64,000 nucleotides of DNA from Promicromonospora sukumoe 327MFSha3.1 (GTDB lineage Bacteria; Actinomycetota; Actinomycetes; Actinomycetales; Cellulomonadaceae): assembly GCF_000385135.1 (NCBI RefSeq), contig NZ_ARQM01000016.1, positions 124,001 to 188,000 of the forward strand, read 5' to 3'. The notes beneath the pieces were generated by a model, which worked only from the letters and a program-made list of their open reading frames with translations, did not search any database and was not told the DNA's origin. Shown one piece after another: positions 29,146-37,487 of the stretch. Position numbers and translations under genes: made by a program. Each line of letters opens with the position of its first letter. The first letter of the stretch is position 1.

Positions 29146-29582
29146 ACGCGAGCAAGGGGATCGACCCGCGCGGGCCGCGGGTCGGGGCGAGCATCACGGC
29201 GGTGCTCCTGGCCGCCGTCGTGCTGCTGGGCGCGAGCACCGCGGGGCTGTGGCTGCTGACGTTCATCATGCTGAGCTTCGTGCTCGGCACGGTGCGCGGC
29301 GCCGAGGGCTCGTGGCAGGGCATGCTCTACAAGCGGTTCGTGCGGCCGCGGCTCGGCCCGCCCACGGAGATGGAGGACCGCCGCCCGCCGCGCTTCGCGC
29401 AGGGCGTGGGCCTGTTCGTCACCGGCGTGGGCGTGATCCTCGGCTTCTTCGGGGTGCTGCCTGCCGTGCCGATCGCGGCCGCCGCGGCGTTCGTCGCCGC
29501 CGCGCTCAACGCCGTCGTCGGGCTGTGCCTCGGGTGCGAGCTGTACCTGCTGCTGCGGCGGTCGGGCCTGGTCCGCGCCTAG
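29142..29582 (+). CDS. DUF4395 membrane protein
   Basis: The 146 residues start GIDPRGPRVGASITAVLL, the DUF4395 signature, and have four helices. CLGCELYL near the C-terminus supplies two cysteines that could exchange disulfides with the thioredoxin-like protein translated just upstream. DUF4395 proteins are often fused or adjacent to thioredoxins and thiosulfate transferases. Function unknown. Confidence 0.88.
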   Translation: MNASKGIDPRGPRVGASITAVLLAAVVLLGASTAGLWLLTFIMLSFVLGTVRGAEGSWQGMLYKRFVRPRLGPPTEMEDRRPPRFAQGVGLFVTGVGVILGFFGVLPAVPIAAAAAFVAAALNAVVGLCLGCELYLLLRRSGLVRA

Positions 29583-29593
29583 GCGCGGACCGG

Positions 29594-29953
29594 TCAGTAG
29601 ACGAGCGCCTGGGCGCCGTCGCGCAGGATCTCCTCGGTGAACAGGGCCGAGCCCGCGATCCGGACGCCGGGCAGCACGTCCGCCTCGGTGATGTCGCGGC
29701 GCGCCGCGCACTGGGTGCAGACCGTGACCGTCCCGGCCGACAGGATCACCTCGATCAGGTCGGGCAGGGGCGTCGCGTGCTCCAGCTCGAGCTCGGCCGC
29801 ACGTCCGGGCAGCGCGAGCCAGGCGGACTCGCCGGTGAGCCACAGGCTCACCTCCGCACCCGATGCGACGGCCGCGGCCGCCACGGTGAAGGCCTGGTTG
29901 GTGGCCTCGGGGCGGTCCAGGCCTGAGGTGGTCTTGATCACGAGCTGGCGCAT
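29594..29953 (-). CDS. DsrE/DsrF-like family protein
   Basis: The 119 residues fit the DsrE fold: MRQLVIKTTSGLDRPEATNQAF at the start, GAEVSLWLTGESAW in the middle, and VCTQCAARRDITEADVLPGV with two Cys in CTQC that could carry persulfide. The start is ATG 29953 with TACAGT six bases upstream (leaderless). It is convergent with DUF4395 and divergent from the small membrane gene. A role in sulfur relay is inferred from the family and the thioredoxin neighbours. Confidence 0.85.
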   Translation of the reverse strand: MRQLVIKTTSGLDRPEATNQAFTVAAAAVASGAEVSLWLTGESAWLALPGRAAELELEHATPLPDLIEVILSAGTVTVCTQCAARRDITEADVLPGVRIAGSALFTEEILRDGAQALVY

Positions 29954-29990
29954 GGGCCGACTGTAGGCGGTGGACGTTAGGATCGGCACC

Positions 29991-30104
29991 ATGTCGATCC
30001 ACGCCCTTGAGCTCATCTTCACCGGCCTCATCGTGGCGGTCGCAGTCGCGGTCGCCTGGTTCGCCGGCTACGTCGTCTACAAGCTGTACACCGGCCAGCG
30101 CTGA
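29991..30104 (+). CDS. Small single-helix membrane protein (37 residues)
   Basis: ATG 29991 opens a 37-codon frame: a short N-terminus (MSIHALEL), one helix of about 22 residues, then YKLYTGQR. The stop TGA shares its last base with the ATG of the nitrobindin-like gene (TGATG), the usual mark of coupled translation. TAGGAT at 29978-29983 puts the mRNA start at the ATG. It is too short for most gene callers. Function unknown; it may anchor or regulate its neighbour. Confidence 0.75.
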   Translation: MSIHALELIFTGLIVAVAVAVAWFAGYVVYKLYTGQR

Positions 30105-30718
30105 TGACGTTCACCTTCCCGGACGGCCTCTCGCCCGAGGTGTACCCGCTGGCCTGGCTGGTCGGCCGCTGGCGCGGCGAGGGTGTGATCGACTACCCCG
30201 GCGTCGGCAAGAAGACCTTCGTGCAGGACCTGGTCTTCGACCACGACGGCGGCCCCTACCTGCGGTTCGAGTCCACGCTGCGGGTCCTGGAGAGCGTCGT
30301 CCCCGACAAGCTGCCCGACGACGGCGAGTGGCCGGCCCCCGTGGCGGACCCGACGGACGCCGAGGCCGAGGCACCGGAGACCGCCGAGGTCGGCGAGGCC
30401 GGCACCGTCTGGTCCACCGAGACCGGCTACTGGCGCGTGTCCACCGACCGCCCCGAGGGGCTCGAGGAGAACAAGCACGCGCTCGAGGTGCTCGTGGCCG
30501 ACGCCTCCGGGCGCATCACCGTCTACATCGGCGCCGCGGGCAACGGGCGGATCGACCTCGCCTCGGACGCGATCGCGCGGACGTCGACGGCGTCCGAGGT
30601 GCGCGCCTCCAAGCGGCTGTACGGCCTGGTGCAGGGCCGGCTGCTGTGGGTCGAGGAGCTCGCGGCGTTCGGCGAGCCGCTGCGCTCGTACGCCTCGGCC
30701 GAGCTGGACCGGCAGTAA
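30104..30718 (+). CDS. FABP/nitrobindin-like heme-binding beta-barrel protein
   Basis: The 204 residues carry the family signature LAWLVGRWRGEG (about residues 16-27) and YLRFESTLRVLE, followed by a 10-stranded barrel ending LFGLVQG-like YGLVQGRLLWVEEL. Mycobacterial Rv0813c belongs here; related nitrobindins bind ferric heme and isomerise peroxynitrite. An acidic insertion near residues 80-100 (DPTDAEAEAPETAE) is extra. It is coupled to the small membrane protein upstream. Confidence 0.88.
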   Translation: MTFTFPDGLSPEVYPLAWLVGRWRGEGVIDYPGVGKKTFVQDLVFDHDGGPYLRFESTLRVLESVVPDKLPDDGEWPAPVADPTDAEAEAPETAEVGEAGTVWSTETGYWRVSTDRPEGLEENKHALEVLVADASGRITVYIGAAGNGRIDLASDAIARTSTASEVRASKRLYGLVQGRLLWVEELAAFGEPLRSYASAELDRQ

Positions 30719-30772
30719 CCGAACCCCGGCGGGAATGCCCCGCCCGTTCCCGACGCTGCACCTGAGGTGAGC

Positions 30773-31924
30773 ATGGATTACGAGAGCCCCCTGCTGAGCC
30801 GGCGCGGCGCGGTCGCCGCTGCCGGGCCCGACGCCGGGGTCGCCTGGCACTACGGCGACCCGACGGCCGAGCAGCGCGCGCTGTCGCGCGGCGGGGCCGT
30901 CGTCGACCAGTCGCACCTCGGAATCGTCCGCGTGGCCGGCCCCGACCGGCTGAGCTGGCTGCACTCGATCACCTCCCAGCAGCTCGAGGACCTCGCGCCC
31001 CGGACCAGCACGGAGCTGCTCGTCCTGTCGCCGCAGGGCCACATCGAGCACGTCGCGGGCGTGGTGGACGACGGCGAGGCCACCTGGCTGATCACCGAGC
31101 GCGAGTCGGCGCCCGGCCTGGCCGGCTGGCTCGACCGCATGAAGTTCATGCTGCGCGTCGAGATCACGGACGCGACGGACGAGTGGGCGGCCATCGGCGA
31201 GCCCGTGGCCGCCGAGGGCGCGGAGGGCGAGCCGGTCACCTGGCACGACGCCTGGCCGAACGTCGTCGGCGGGGGCACGCGGTACGGCCCGGCCGAGGGC
31301 GAGCACCCGGGCGCGATGCGGCCGTGGCGGCTCGTGCTGGTGCCGCGCGCCGAGCTGGAGGCGCAGGTCGCGGCCCGCGAGGCCGCCGGCTGGCCGCTCG
31401 CCGGCACGTGGGCCACGGAGGCCCTGCGGGTCGAGGCCTGGCGCCCGCGCCAGGCGCGCGAGGTCGACGAGCGGACCATCCCGCACGAGCTCGACCTGCT
31501 GCGCACCGCCGTGCACATCAACAAGGGCTGCTACCGCGGCCAGGAGACGGTCGCCCGGGTGCACAACCTCGGCCGCCCGCCCCGCCGGCTCGTGATGCTG
31601 CACCTCGACGGCTCCCAGCACCTGCTCCCGGAGGCGGGGGCCGAGGTGCGCCTGCCCGGGGTGGACGGTGCGCCGGGCAAGGTGGTCGGCACCCTGACCT
31701 CGATGGCACGCCACCACGAGCTGGGGCCCATCGGCCTGGCCGTGCTCAAGCGGAACGTCCCGGAGGACGCCGAGCTGATGGTGTCCGGCGACGTCTCGGG
31801 GCAGGCCATCGAGGTGACGGCGGCGCAGGAGATCATCGTCCCGGGCGACGGCATGTCGGTGGACCGCCCCGAGTCCCACGGCCCCCTCACCAAGGGACTG
31901 CGCGGGCCGGCCAGCCTCATCTGA
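30773..31924 (+). CDS. YgfZ/GcvT-like folate-binding protein
   Basis: The 383 residues show the GcvT fold and the YgfZ signature KGCYRGQE (about residue 250). These proteins use tetrahydrofolate to support repair or assembly of Fe-S enzymes. The C-terminal barrel begins RPPRRLVMLHLDG. I prefer ATG 30773, with GAGG five bases before it, to the GTG at 30767. Conserved neighbours (thioredoxin, nitrobindin-like, DsrE) suggest a redox and cofactor maintenance locus. Confidence 0.92.
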   Translation: MDYESPLLSRRGAVAAAGPDAGVAWHYGDPTAEQRALSRGGAVVDQSHLGIVRVAGPDRLSWLHSITSQQLEDLAPRTSTELLVLSPQGHIEHVAGVVDDGEATWLITERESAPGLAGWLDRMKFMLRVEITDATDEWAAIGEPVAAEGAEGEPVTWHDAWPNVVGGGTRYGPAEGEHPGAMRPWRLVLVPRAELEAQVAAREAAGWPLAGTWATEALRVEAWRPRQAREVDERTIPHELDLLRTAVHINKGCYRGQETVARVHNLGRPPRRLVMLHLDGSQHLLPEAGAEVRLPGVDGAPGKVVGTLTSMARHHELGPIGLAVLKRNVPEDAELMVSGDVSGQAIEVTAAQEIIVPGDGMSVDRPESHGPLTKGLRGPASLI

Positions 31925-31957
31925 CCCGCCCGTGGGGGCGGGTGGCAAGATGCCTCC

Positions 31958-33073
31958 GTGACCTCCTTGCCCGGCCCCGCCGACGAGATGTGGCGCAAGG
32001 CCATGCGCACGCTCATGCTGCGCACCCGGCTGCGGCAGGGCTGGACCCGGGCGCGGGCGAGCCTGATCCCGATCGCGCAGGCCTCGCTCGCCGCCGGCGT
32101 CGCCTACCTGATCGCGCGGTACGTGCTGGGGCACGAGCAGCCCTTCTTCGCGCCGGTCGCGGCCTGGGTGCTGCTCGGCTTCACCGCGCAGCGCGACGTG
32201 CGCCGGGTCTCCGAGATGGCCGTCGGCGTGGCGGTCGGCGTCGCCATGGGCGACCTGATCGTGCACCTGATCGGCTCGGGCTGGTGGCAGCTCAGCCTGG
32301 TGCTGTTCATCTCCGCCGTCGCCGCCCGGTTCATCGACCGCGGCGCGTTGCTGGTCACGCAGGCGGGGGTCCAGGCGATCATCGTGGTGGGCCTGCCGCA
32401 GGTGTCCGGCGGGCCGCTCGGGCGGTGGACCGACGCCCTGGTCGGCGGCGCCGTCGCGCTCACGGTCGCGCTCCTCACACCGGGCGACACCCGGCGTCGT
32501 CCGCGGGCGCTCGCCGAGCGCGCCGTGACCGAGCTGGCCGAGACCCTGGAGACGCTCGCCCGGGGCATGCGCTCGGACGACGTCGACGACGTCCGCGCGG
32601 CGCTCGTGCGCGGCCGCGCCTCGGAGCCGGTGCTCGCCGAGTGGCAGGAGGCGGCCCGCGACGCCCGCGAGCTGGCACGGATCTCGGTGGGCCGCATCCA
32701 CCGCGGCGAGCTGGCCCGGCTGGAGGCGCAGGCGGTGCTCGTGGACCGGGTGATGCGGTCCGTGCGAGTGCTGGCGCGCCGCGTGCTCCCGGTGGTCGAG
32801 GGGGACCACGACGTCCAGCCGGTCGCCGGGCTGGTCGAGGGCTTCGCGTCCGGCGTGCGGCTTCTCGCCTCCGACTTCGGCTCCGGGGGCGACGGCGCTC
32901 GCGGGCGCGAGCTGCTGACGGCCCTGGCCGCCCAGCTGGACCCGCGGACCGTGGGCGAGGGCGACTGGCAGGTCCAGTCCCTGGTGATGCTGCTGCGCTC
33001 GCCGGTCGTCGACGCCCTGGAGGCGTCGGGCGCCGGCCCGGGCGAGGCCCGCGAGGCGCTGCCGGAGCTGTAG
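31958..33073 (+). CDS. FUSC/aromatic acid exporter-like membrane protein
   Basis: The 371 residues split into an N-terminal membrane half of about four to five helices (from SLIPIAQASLAAGVAYLIARY) and a C-terminal cytoplasmic helical half (residues 175-371). This matches actinobacterial FUSC-like proteins related to p-hydroxybenzoate efflux components. The substrate is unknown. The GTG start lies six bases after CAAGAT, suggesting leaderless translation. Confidence 0.8.
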   Translation: MTSLPGPADEMWRKAMRTLMLRTRLRQGWTRARASLIPIAQASLAAGVAYLIARYVLGHEQPFFAPVAAWVLLGFTAQRDVRRVSEMAVGVAVGVAMGDLIVHLIGSGWWQLSLVLFISAVAARFIDRGALLVTQAGVQAIIVVGLPQVSGGPLGRWTDALVGGAVALTVALLTPGDTRRRPRALAERAVTELAETLETLARGMRSDDVDDVRAALVRGRASEPVLAEWQEAARDARELARISVGRIHRGELARLEAQAVLVDRVMRSVRVLARRVLPVVEGDHDVQPVAGLVEGFASGVRLLASDFGSGGDGARGRELLTALAAQLDPRTVGEGDWQVQSLVMLLRSPVVDALEASGAGPGEAREALPEL

Positions 33074-33147
33074 CGGCCGTGGACCCGGCCCCCGCGCGGG
33101 TGTCCGGACCAGGCGATTCGCGGCCGAGCTTGCCGTAGGCTCGTGGT

Positions 33148-33474
33148 GTGTTCGGAGCTCTCCAGACGTTCGTCTTCATCGTGCTGGGCGTCATCGTCTT
33201 CGCGGTCCAGGTCATCGCCCTGGTCGACGCGATCCGTCGCCCTGCCCACGCCTACAAGTCCGAGGGCAAGCTCTCGAAGCCGATCTGGCTCGCGATCCTC
33301 GGGGTCGCGGCGGTCTTCGGCCTGCTCGGGCTGCCGCCGAGCTTCATCACGGCCAGCTCGTTCCTCAACGTGATCGCGGTGGTCCCGGCCATCGTGTACT
33401 GGGCCGACGTGCGCCCCCGCCTGCAGCCGTACGGCACCGGCAACAAGCCGCGCGGACCGCAGGGCGGATGGTGA
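33148..33474 (+). CDS. DUF2516 membrane protein
   Basis: The 108 residues hold three helices and the DUF2516 pattern: VIALVDAIRRPAHAY after the first helix and VYWADVRPRLQPY near the end. The family is confined to actinobacteria and has no known function. GTG start seven bases after TAGGCT (33136-33141). The stop overlaps the asparaginase start by seven bases. Confidence 0.88.
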   Translation: MFGALQTFVFIVLGVIVFAVQVIALVDAIRRPAHAYKSEGKLSKPIWLAILGVAAVFGLLGLPPSFITASSFLNVIAVVPAIVYWADVRPRLQPYGTGNKPRGPQGGW

Positions 33475-34508
33475 CCGCCCCGATGGACGCCGGTCCCGAC
33501 GCCGCCCCCCTGGCCGAGGTGATCCGCGGCGACATCGTGGAGTCGGTGCACCTGGGCCACCTCGTGGTGCTCGACCCGTCCGGCCGGCCCGTGGTCCAGG
33601 TGGGCAACCCGACCGCGCCGATCTGGCCGCGGTCGTCGCTCAAGCCGCTGCAGCTCCTCGCGATGCTGCGCGCCGGCCTGGAGCTGCCCGACCGCCTGCT
33701 CGCGCTGGCCTCGGCCAGCCACAACGGCGAGCAGTTCCACCTGGAGGGCGTGCTGCAGATCCTGGGCTCCGTGGGCCTCGGTTCCGGCGCGCTGCGGAAC
33801 ACCCCTGACCTGCCGCTCTACGCGCCGGCCGCGCTGGACTGGCACATCGCCCCGCACGACGGCGGTCCGGGCCCGGCGCCGCTCGCGCAGAACTGCTCGG
33901 GCAAGCACGCGGCGATGCTCGCGACCTGCCTCACGCAGGGCTGGGACATCGAGACCTACCTGTCGCCCGAGCACCCGCTGCAGCGCGCGGTCCGCAGCAC
34001 CATCCTGGAGCTGACCGGCGACGCCGAGCTCGTCATGCACACCACGGTCGACGGCTGCGGCGCGCCCCTGTTCTCCACGACGCTGCTCGGCCTGGCGCGC
34101 GCGTTCTCCACGCTGGGCGCCGCGCCGACGGAGGACGTCCGCTCGCACGAGGCGCGCGCCGCCCGGGCGATCTCCGCGCACCCCGAGATGGTGGGCGGCA
34201 CGGGCCGTGACGTCACGCTCGCCATGCAGGCGGTGCCGGGCCTGGTCGCGAAGGACGGCGCCGAGGGCGTCTACGCGGCCGGCCTGCCCGACGGCTCCGC
34301 GCTCGCGTTCAAGGTGCTCGACGGCTCCGCCCGCGCCCGCCCCGCCATCCTCGCCGCCGCGCTGCGTGCCGCGGGGGCGGCGGGCCTGCCGGGGGTGTAC
34401 CCGGGCGGGCTCGACGGGCTGGGCCGCGTGCCCGTGCTCGGCGGCGGACGCCCGGTCGGCGAGGTCCGCGCCGTCTTCGCGGACGCCTACGCCGAGGGCC
34501 GTCGATGA
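33468..34508 (+). CDS. L-asparaginase II family protein
   Basis: The 346 residues match the Rhizobium-type (thermolabile) asparaginase family: RSSLKPLQ with the SxxK-like nucleophile region (about residue 45-52), [17 protein letters not shown] and TTVDGCGAP. It deaminates asparagine in the cytoplasm. Its neighbourhood with glnR suggests a nitrogen-supply role, but no GlnR box is visible in front of it. It overlaps DUF2516 and dtd at either end, so the three genes form an operon. Confidence 0.92.
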   Translation: MVTAPMDAGPDAAPLAEVIRGDIVESVHLGHLVVLDPSGRPVVQVGNPTAPIWPRSSLKPLQLLAMLRAGLELPDRLLALASASHNGEQFHLEGVLQILGSVGLGSGALRNTPDLPLYAPAALDWHIAPHDGGPGPAPLAQNCSGKHAAMLATCLTQGWDIETYLSPEHPLQRAVRSTILELTGDAELVMHTTVDGCGAPLFSTTLLGLARAFSTLGAAPTEDVRSHEARAARAISAHPEMVGGTGRDVTLAMQAVPGLVAKDGAEGVYAAGLPDGSALAFKVLDGSARARPAILAAALRAAGAAGLPGVYPGGLDGLGRVPVLGGGRPVGEVRAVFADAYAEGRR

Positions 34509-34930
34509 AGGCGGTGCTCCAGCGCGTCACCCGGGCCTCGGTGACGGTCGACGGCGAGGTCGTGGGCGCCATCGACAAGCCCGGCGTCCTGGCACTGGTC
34601 GGCGTCACGCACGACGACGGCCCGGCCCAGGTCGAGACCGTCGCCCGCAAGATCGCGGACCTGCGGATCCTGCACGACGAGCAGTCGGTGGCCGACGTCG
34701 GCGCGTCGGTGCTCGTCGTCAGCCAGTTCACGCTCTACGGCGACGCCCGCAAGGGGCGCCGCCCCACGTGGAACCAGGCGGCGCCGGGGCCGGTCGCCGA
34801 ACCGCTCGTGGACGCCGTCGTGGCCGCGCTGCGCGAGCGCGGCCTGACGGTCGAGACCGGCCGGTTCGGCGCCGACATGCAGGTGGAGCTGGTCAACGAC
34901 GGGCCGGTGACCATCCTGCTGGAGGCCTGA
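34505..34930 (+). CDS. dtd: D-aminoacyl-tRNA deacylase
   Basis: The enzyme removes D-amino acids or glycine mischarged onto tRNA. The 141 residues begin [13 protein letters not shown] and contain SQFTLYGD and [10 protein letters not shown], the two catalytic segments of DTD. In the second, Gly-Pro is a cis dipeptide in known structures. The start overlaps the asparaginase stop by four bases. Confidence 0.96.
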   Translation: MKAVLQRVTRASVTVDGEVVGAIDKPGVLALVGVTHDDGPAQVETVARKIADLRILHDEQSVADVGASVLVVSQFTLYGDARKGRRPTWNQAAPGPVAEPLVDAVVAALRERGLTVETGRFGADMQVELVNDGPVTILLEA

Positions 34931-34956
34931 CGCCGCGGGGCCTGCCCCCGCCGCGC

Positions 34957-37152
34957 CTACCCCCGCAGCGCCAGCACAGCCAGCTCCGTGCGGGACCGCA
35001 CCCCGAGCTTGCGGAAGACCCGCCCCAGGTGCACCTCCACGGTCCGTACCGACACGTAGAGGCTGGCCGCGACCTGCCGGTTGGTCCGGCCCTGCACCAC
35101 CAGCCGCGCGACGTCCAGCTCGCGCTCCGTGAGCAGGTCGGTCCACTGCCCGCACAGCTCCTCGCCGACGTCGACCACCGGGGCGCCCGCCGGTTCGTCC
35201 CGCGGCTGCGTGGGGACCGGGGCGGACGCCGCGGCAGGCGGCGGGGGAGGGCTCGCCTGGCGGGCCGGCGCCTCCCGCACGAACCCGGGCGTGGTCAGCG
35301 CCTGCTCGGCGATGTGCTCCCAGGCCTTGGCGCCGGACTCCTCGAACAGCTCGTGCGCGCCGAGCAGGTGCGCGGCGGCGTCGCCGGGCAGGCCGAGCCG
35401 GGCGAAGGCACGCGCGGCCACCAGCTCCGTGAGGCCGCGCTCGAACGTGGAGCCCACGCGGAGCGACGCCTCGACGGCTTGCTCGCGCGCCCGGTTTACG
35501 CCCGACGCGTCGGCCAGCGCGAGCTCGGCGCGCGCCAGGTCGAGACGGCGACGGCGCATCGGGCCGCCGGCGAAGCCCGCGCTCGCCATGCCGGACCCGG
35601 CGAGTCCCGCGCCGTTCGTGCCCGAGACCGCGTGCCCCGGCCCGGCGTGGCCGGCCCCGGCCGGATAGCTCCCGGCCGCGTCCCCGCCGACGGACGGCAG
35701 TACGCGCAGCCGCAGGCGTTCGTGCGAGCGGCGAGCGGCCCGGTCCTGCCCGGCGAGCACCAGCAGCTCCACCGGGTCGGGCGTGGGCAGCCAGAGCCGG
35801 CGCAGCTCGTCCCCGCCGCGCTCGGCGGCGAGCCCGAGCAGGGTCGCGGCCTCCACCCAGCGGCCGTCGAAGACGGCGGTCTGGGCCCGGTCGCCGAGCG
35901 TCGCCGCCCGCACGACCGGCGCGACCTGGCCGGGCACCGACGCCTCGAGCGCCGTGGTCGGCCGGCGCAGGTGCCCGTCCCGCACCAGGTCGAGGCGCCT
36001 GGCCAGCGCGATCCCGAGCCCGCCGAAGGCGAGGGCCACGGGGAGGCGCTCCACGGCGTCGTCGAGCACCGAGGCGGCCCCGGTGATGTTGCCGAGGCGC
36101 AGCGCCAGGTAGGCCTGCGCCACCCGCAGGTGCGCCTCCGCGAGCGGCGTCAGGGCCTCGTCGGGCCCGTCGAACCACCAGCCCGGCGGGCGCGCGGGCG
36201 CCAGCTCCGCCACCTCGGACAGGATCGCGGCGGCCTCGCCGGGCGCGCCGTCGAGCAGGCGGATCGTCTTGCGGGCGGCGGCGATCGCGGCCCGGTCGGG
36301 CCCGGCTGCGTCCTCCGGGACGACGGCGTCCGGCCGCCCGTCCAGCAGCGCCAGCGCCACGCCGAGCGAGCGCGCGGCGTCGGGCGCTCCCGCCGCGGAC
36401 GAGCCGGTGTCGGCGGGACTGGTCGCGCGCCGGAGGTAGACGACGGCGTCGTGCACGTGTCCCGCCCACAGCGCGGCCCGGCCGGCCACCGCGAAGGCGC
36501 GCGCCCGAACCCGGTCGGTGCCGTGGCTCGCGGCCTCGCGCGCCACCTCGTGCGCCCGGTGCACGTCGCCGCGCGCCAGGTGCTGCTCGGCGAGCTCGAC
36601 CAGGCCGTCCGCCAGCAGGGGATCGCCCGCGAGCGTGCTCAGGGCCGTGTGCCACATGGCGATGAGCGGTTCGTCGGCCTTGCGGTGCACCTCGGCCAGC
36701 GCCACGTGGGCGGCGGTGCGCGAGGCGAGGTCGGCGTCGTCGTGCACCACGGAGCGCACGCGCGGATGGTGGAAGCGGAACCGGCCGCCCACGAGATGGA
36801 GGTGGCGGCCGGCGGGGCCGGCCATGAGGGTGTCGATGTCTGTGCCCGATGCGGCGAGCAACAGCTCGGTGCGGTCCACCACGGCGACTGCGGCGACGAG
36901 CAGCACACGGCGTGCCTCGTCGTCGAGGCCGAGCGGGCCTACGGCCTCTCGGACCGCACGTGCGGCAGGCAGCGGGTCCGGCATCAGCGCCGTCCCGACC
37001 AGATGCTCGTCGTCGAGCATCCGTGCTGTCTGGTCCACACATCCAGGTTCGTCACCCACCACGCGCGTGAGCTCGCACGCGACGTGAGGGGCCACGGTGC
37101 GGTCACCGAGGGGGAGCGGAAAAACGACTTGCTGCGGCAGCGCGGTCATCAT
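34957..37152 (-). CDS. Large LuxR family transcriptional regulator (LAL-like, no P-loop)
   Basis: The 731 residues end with a LuxR helix-turn-helix (LTERELDVARLVVQGRTNRQVAASLYVSVRTVEVH in two overlapping parts, about residues 665-715). The rest is Ala/Arg-rich helical repeats resembling the TPR-like region of LAL regulators. An N-terminal stretch (about 60-170) looks like the end of a STAND ATPase, but no Walker A is present, so it seems truncated relative to full LAL proteins. ATG 37152 or 37149 follows GGGAGG. The target is unknown; it is divergent from the chitinase gene, which it might control. Confidence 0.85.
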   Translation of the reverse strand: MMTALPQQVVFPLPLGDRTVAPHVACELTRVVGDEPGCVDQTARMLDDEHLVGTALMPDPLPAARAVREAVGPLGLDDEARRVLLVAAVAVVDRTELLLAASGTDIDTLMAGPAGRHLHLVGGRFRFHHPRVRSVVHDDADLASRTAAHVALAEVHRKADEPLIAMWHTALSTLAGDPLLADGLVELAEQHLARGDVHRAHEVAREAASHGTDRVRARAFAVAGRAALWAGHVHDAVVYLRRATSPADTGSSAAGAPDAARSLGVALALLDGRPDAVVPEDAAGPDRAAIAAARKTIRLLDGAPGEAAAILSEVAELAPARPPGWWFDGPDEALTPLAEAHLRVAQAYLALRLGNITGAASVLDDAVERLPVALAFGGLGIALARRLDLVRDGHLRRPTTALEASVPGQVAPVVRAATLGDRAQTAVFDGRWVEAATLLGLAAERGGDELRRLWLPTPDPVELLVLAGQDRAARRSHERLRLRVLPSVGGDAAGSYPAGAGHAGPGHAVSGTNGAGLAGSGMASAGFAGGPMRRRRLDLARAELALADASGVNRAREQAVEASLRVGSTFERGLTELVAARAFARLGLPGDAAAHLLGAHELFEESGAKAWEHIAEQALTTPGFVREAPARQASPPPPPAAASAPVPTQPRDEPAGAPVVDVGEELCGQWTDLLTERELDVARLVVQGRTNRQVAASLYVSVRTVEVHLGRVFRKLGVRSRTELAVLALRG

Positions 37153-37487
37153 CGAGCCTCCCGGATTCGTTCACGGTGCTCGCAAGTATGACCTCCACAC
37201 GTTTCACCCGCATCAACCTGAGCGTGCGACTTTTGGTGCGATCCGGCCCCGGGACTGGGATCCTGCCCCACCCCGGGTGTGCCGGGTACCTGATACCGCA
37301 CGAAGTTGTTTCGGTGGCGAAGGTTTCACACCGTAACAACAGCGCGCGGTTCGCCCCTTACCACTACGTAGTCCCACCGTGTGGAATCCCCTTATTTCCC
37401 GTTAACGCAGGTTTCCTTACTTTTAACGGAGCGTGACCAGCGCGACCACCGTTACCGGAGCAGTGCCCGGACCAGAGAGGGAAGACG
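37153..37487. promoter_or_regulatory. Divergent regulatory region between LuxR regulator and chitinase
   Basis: The 335-base gap is distinctly AT-richer than its surroundings. CCGTTAA (37399-37405) and TTAACGG (37423-37429) form an inverted repeat with 17 bases between, 60 to 90 bases before the chitinase ATG. GAGAGGGAAG precedes that ATG. I cannot assign exact -35 and -10 boxes. Confidence 0.5.
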
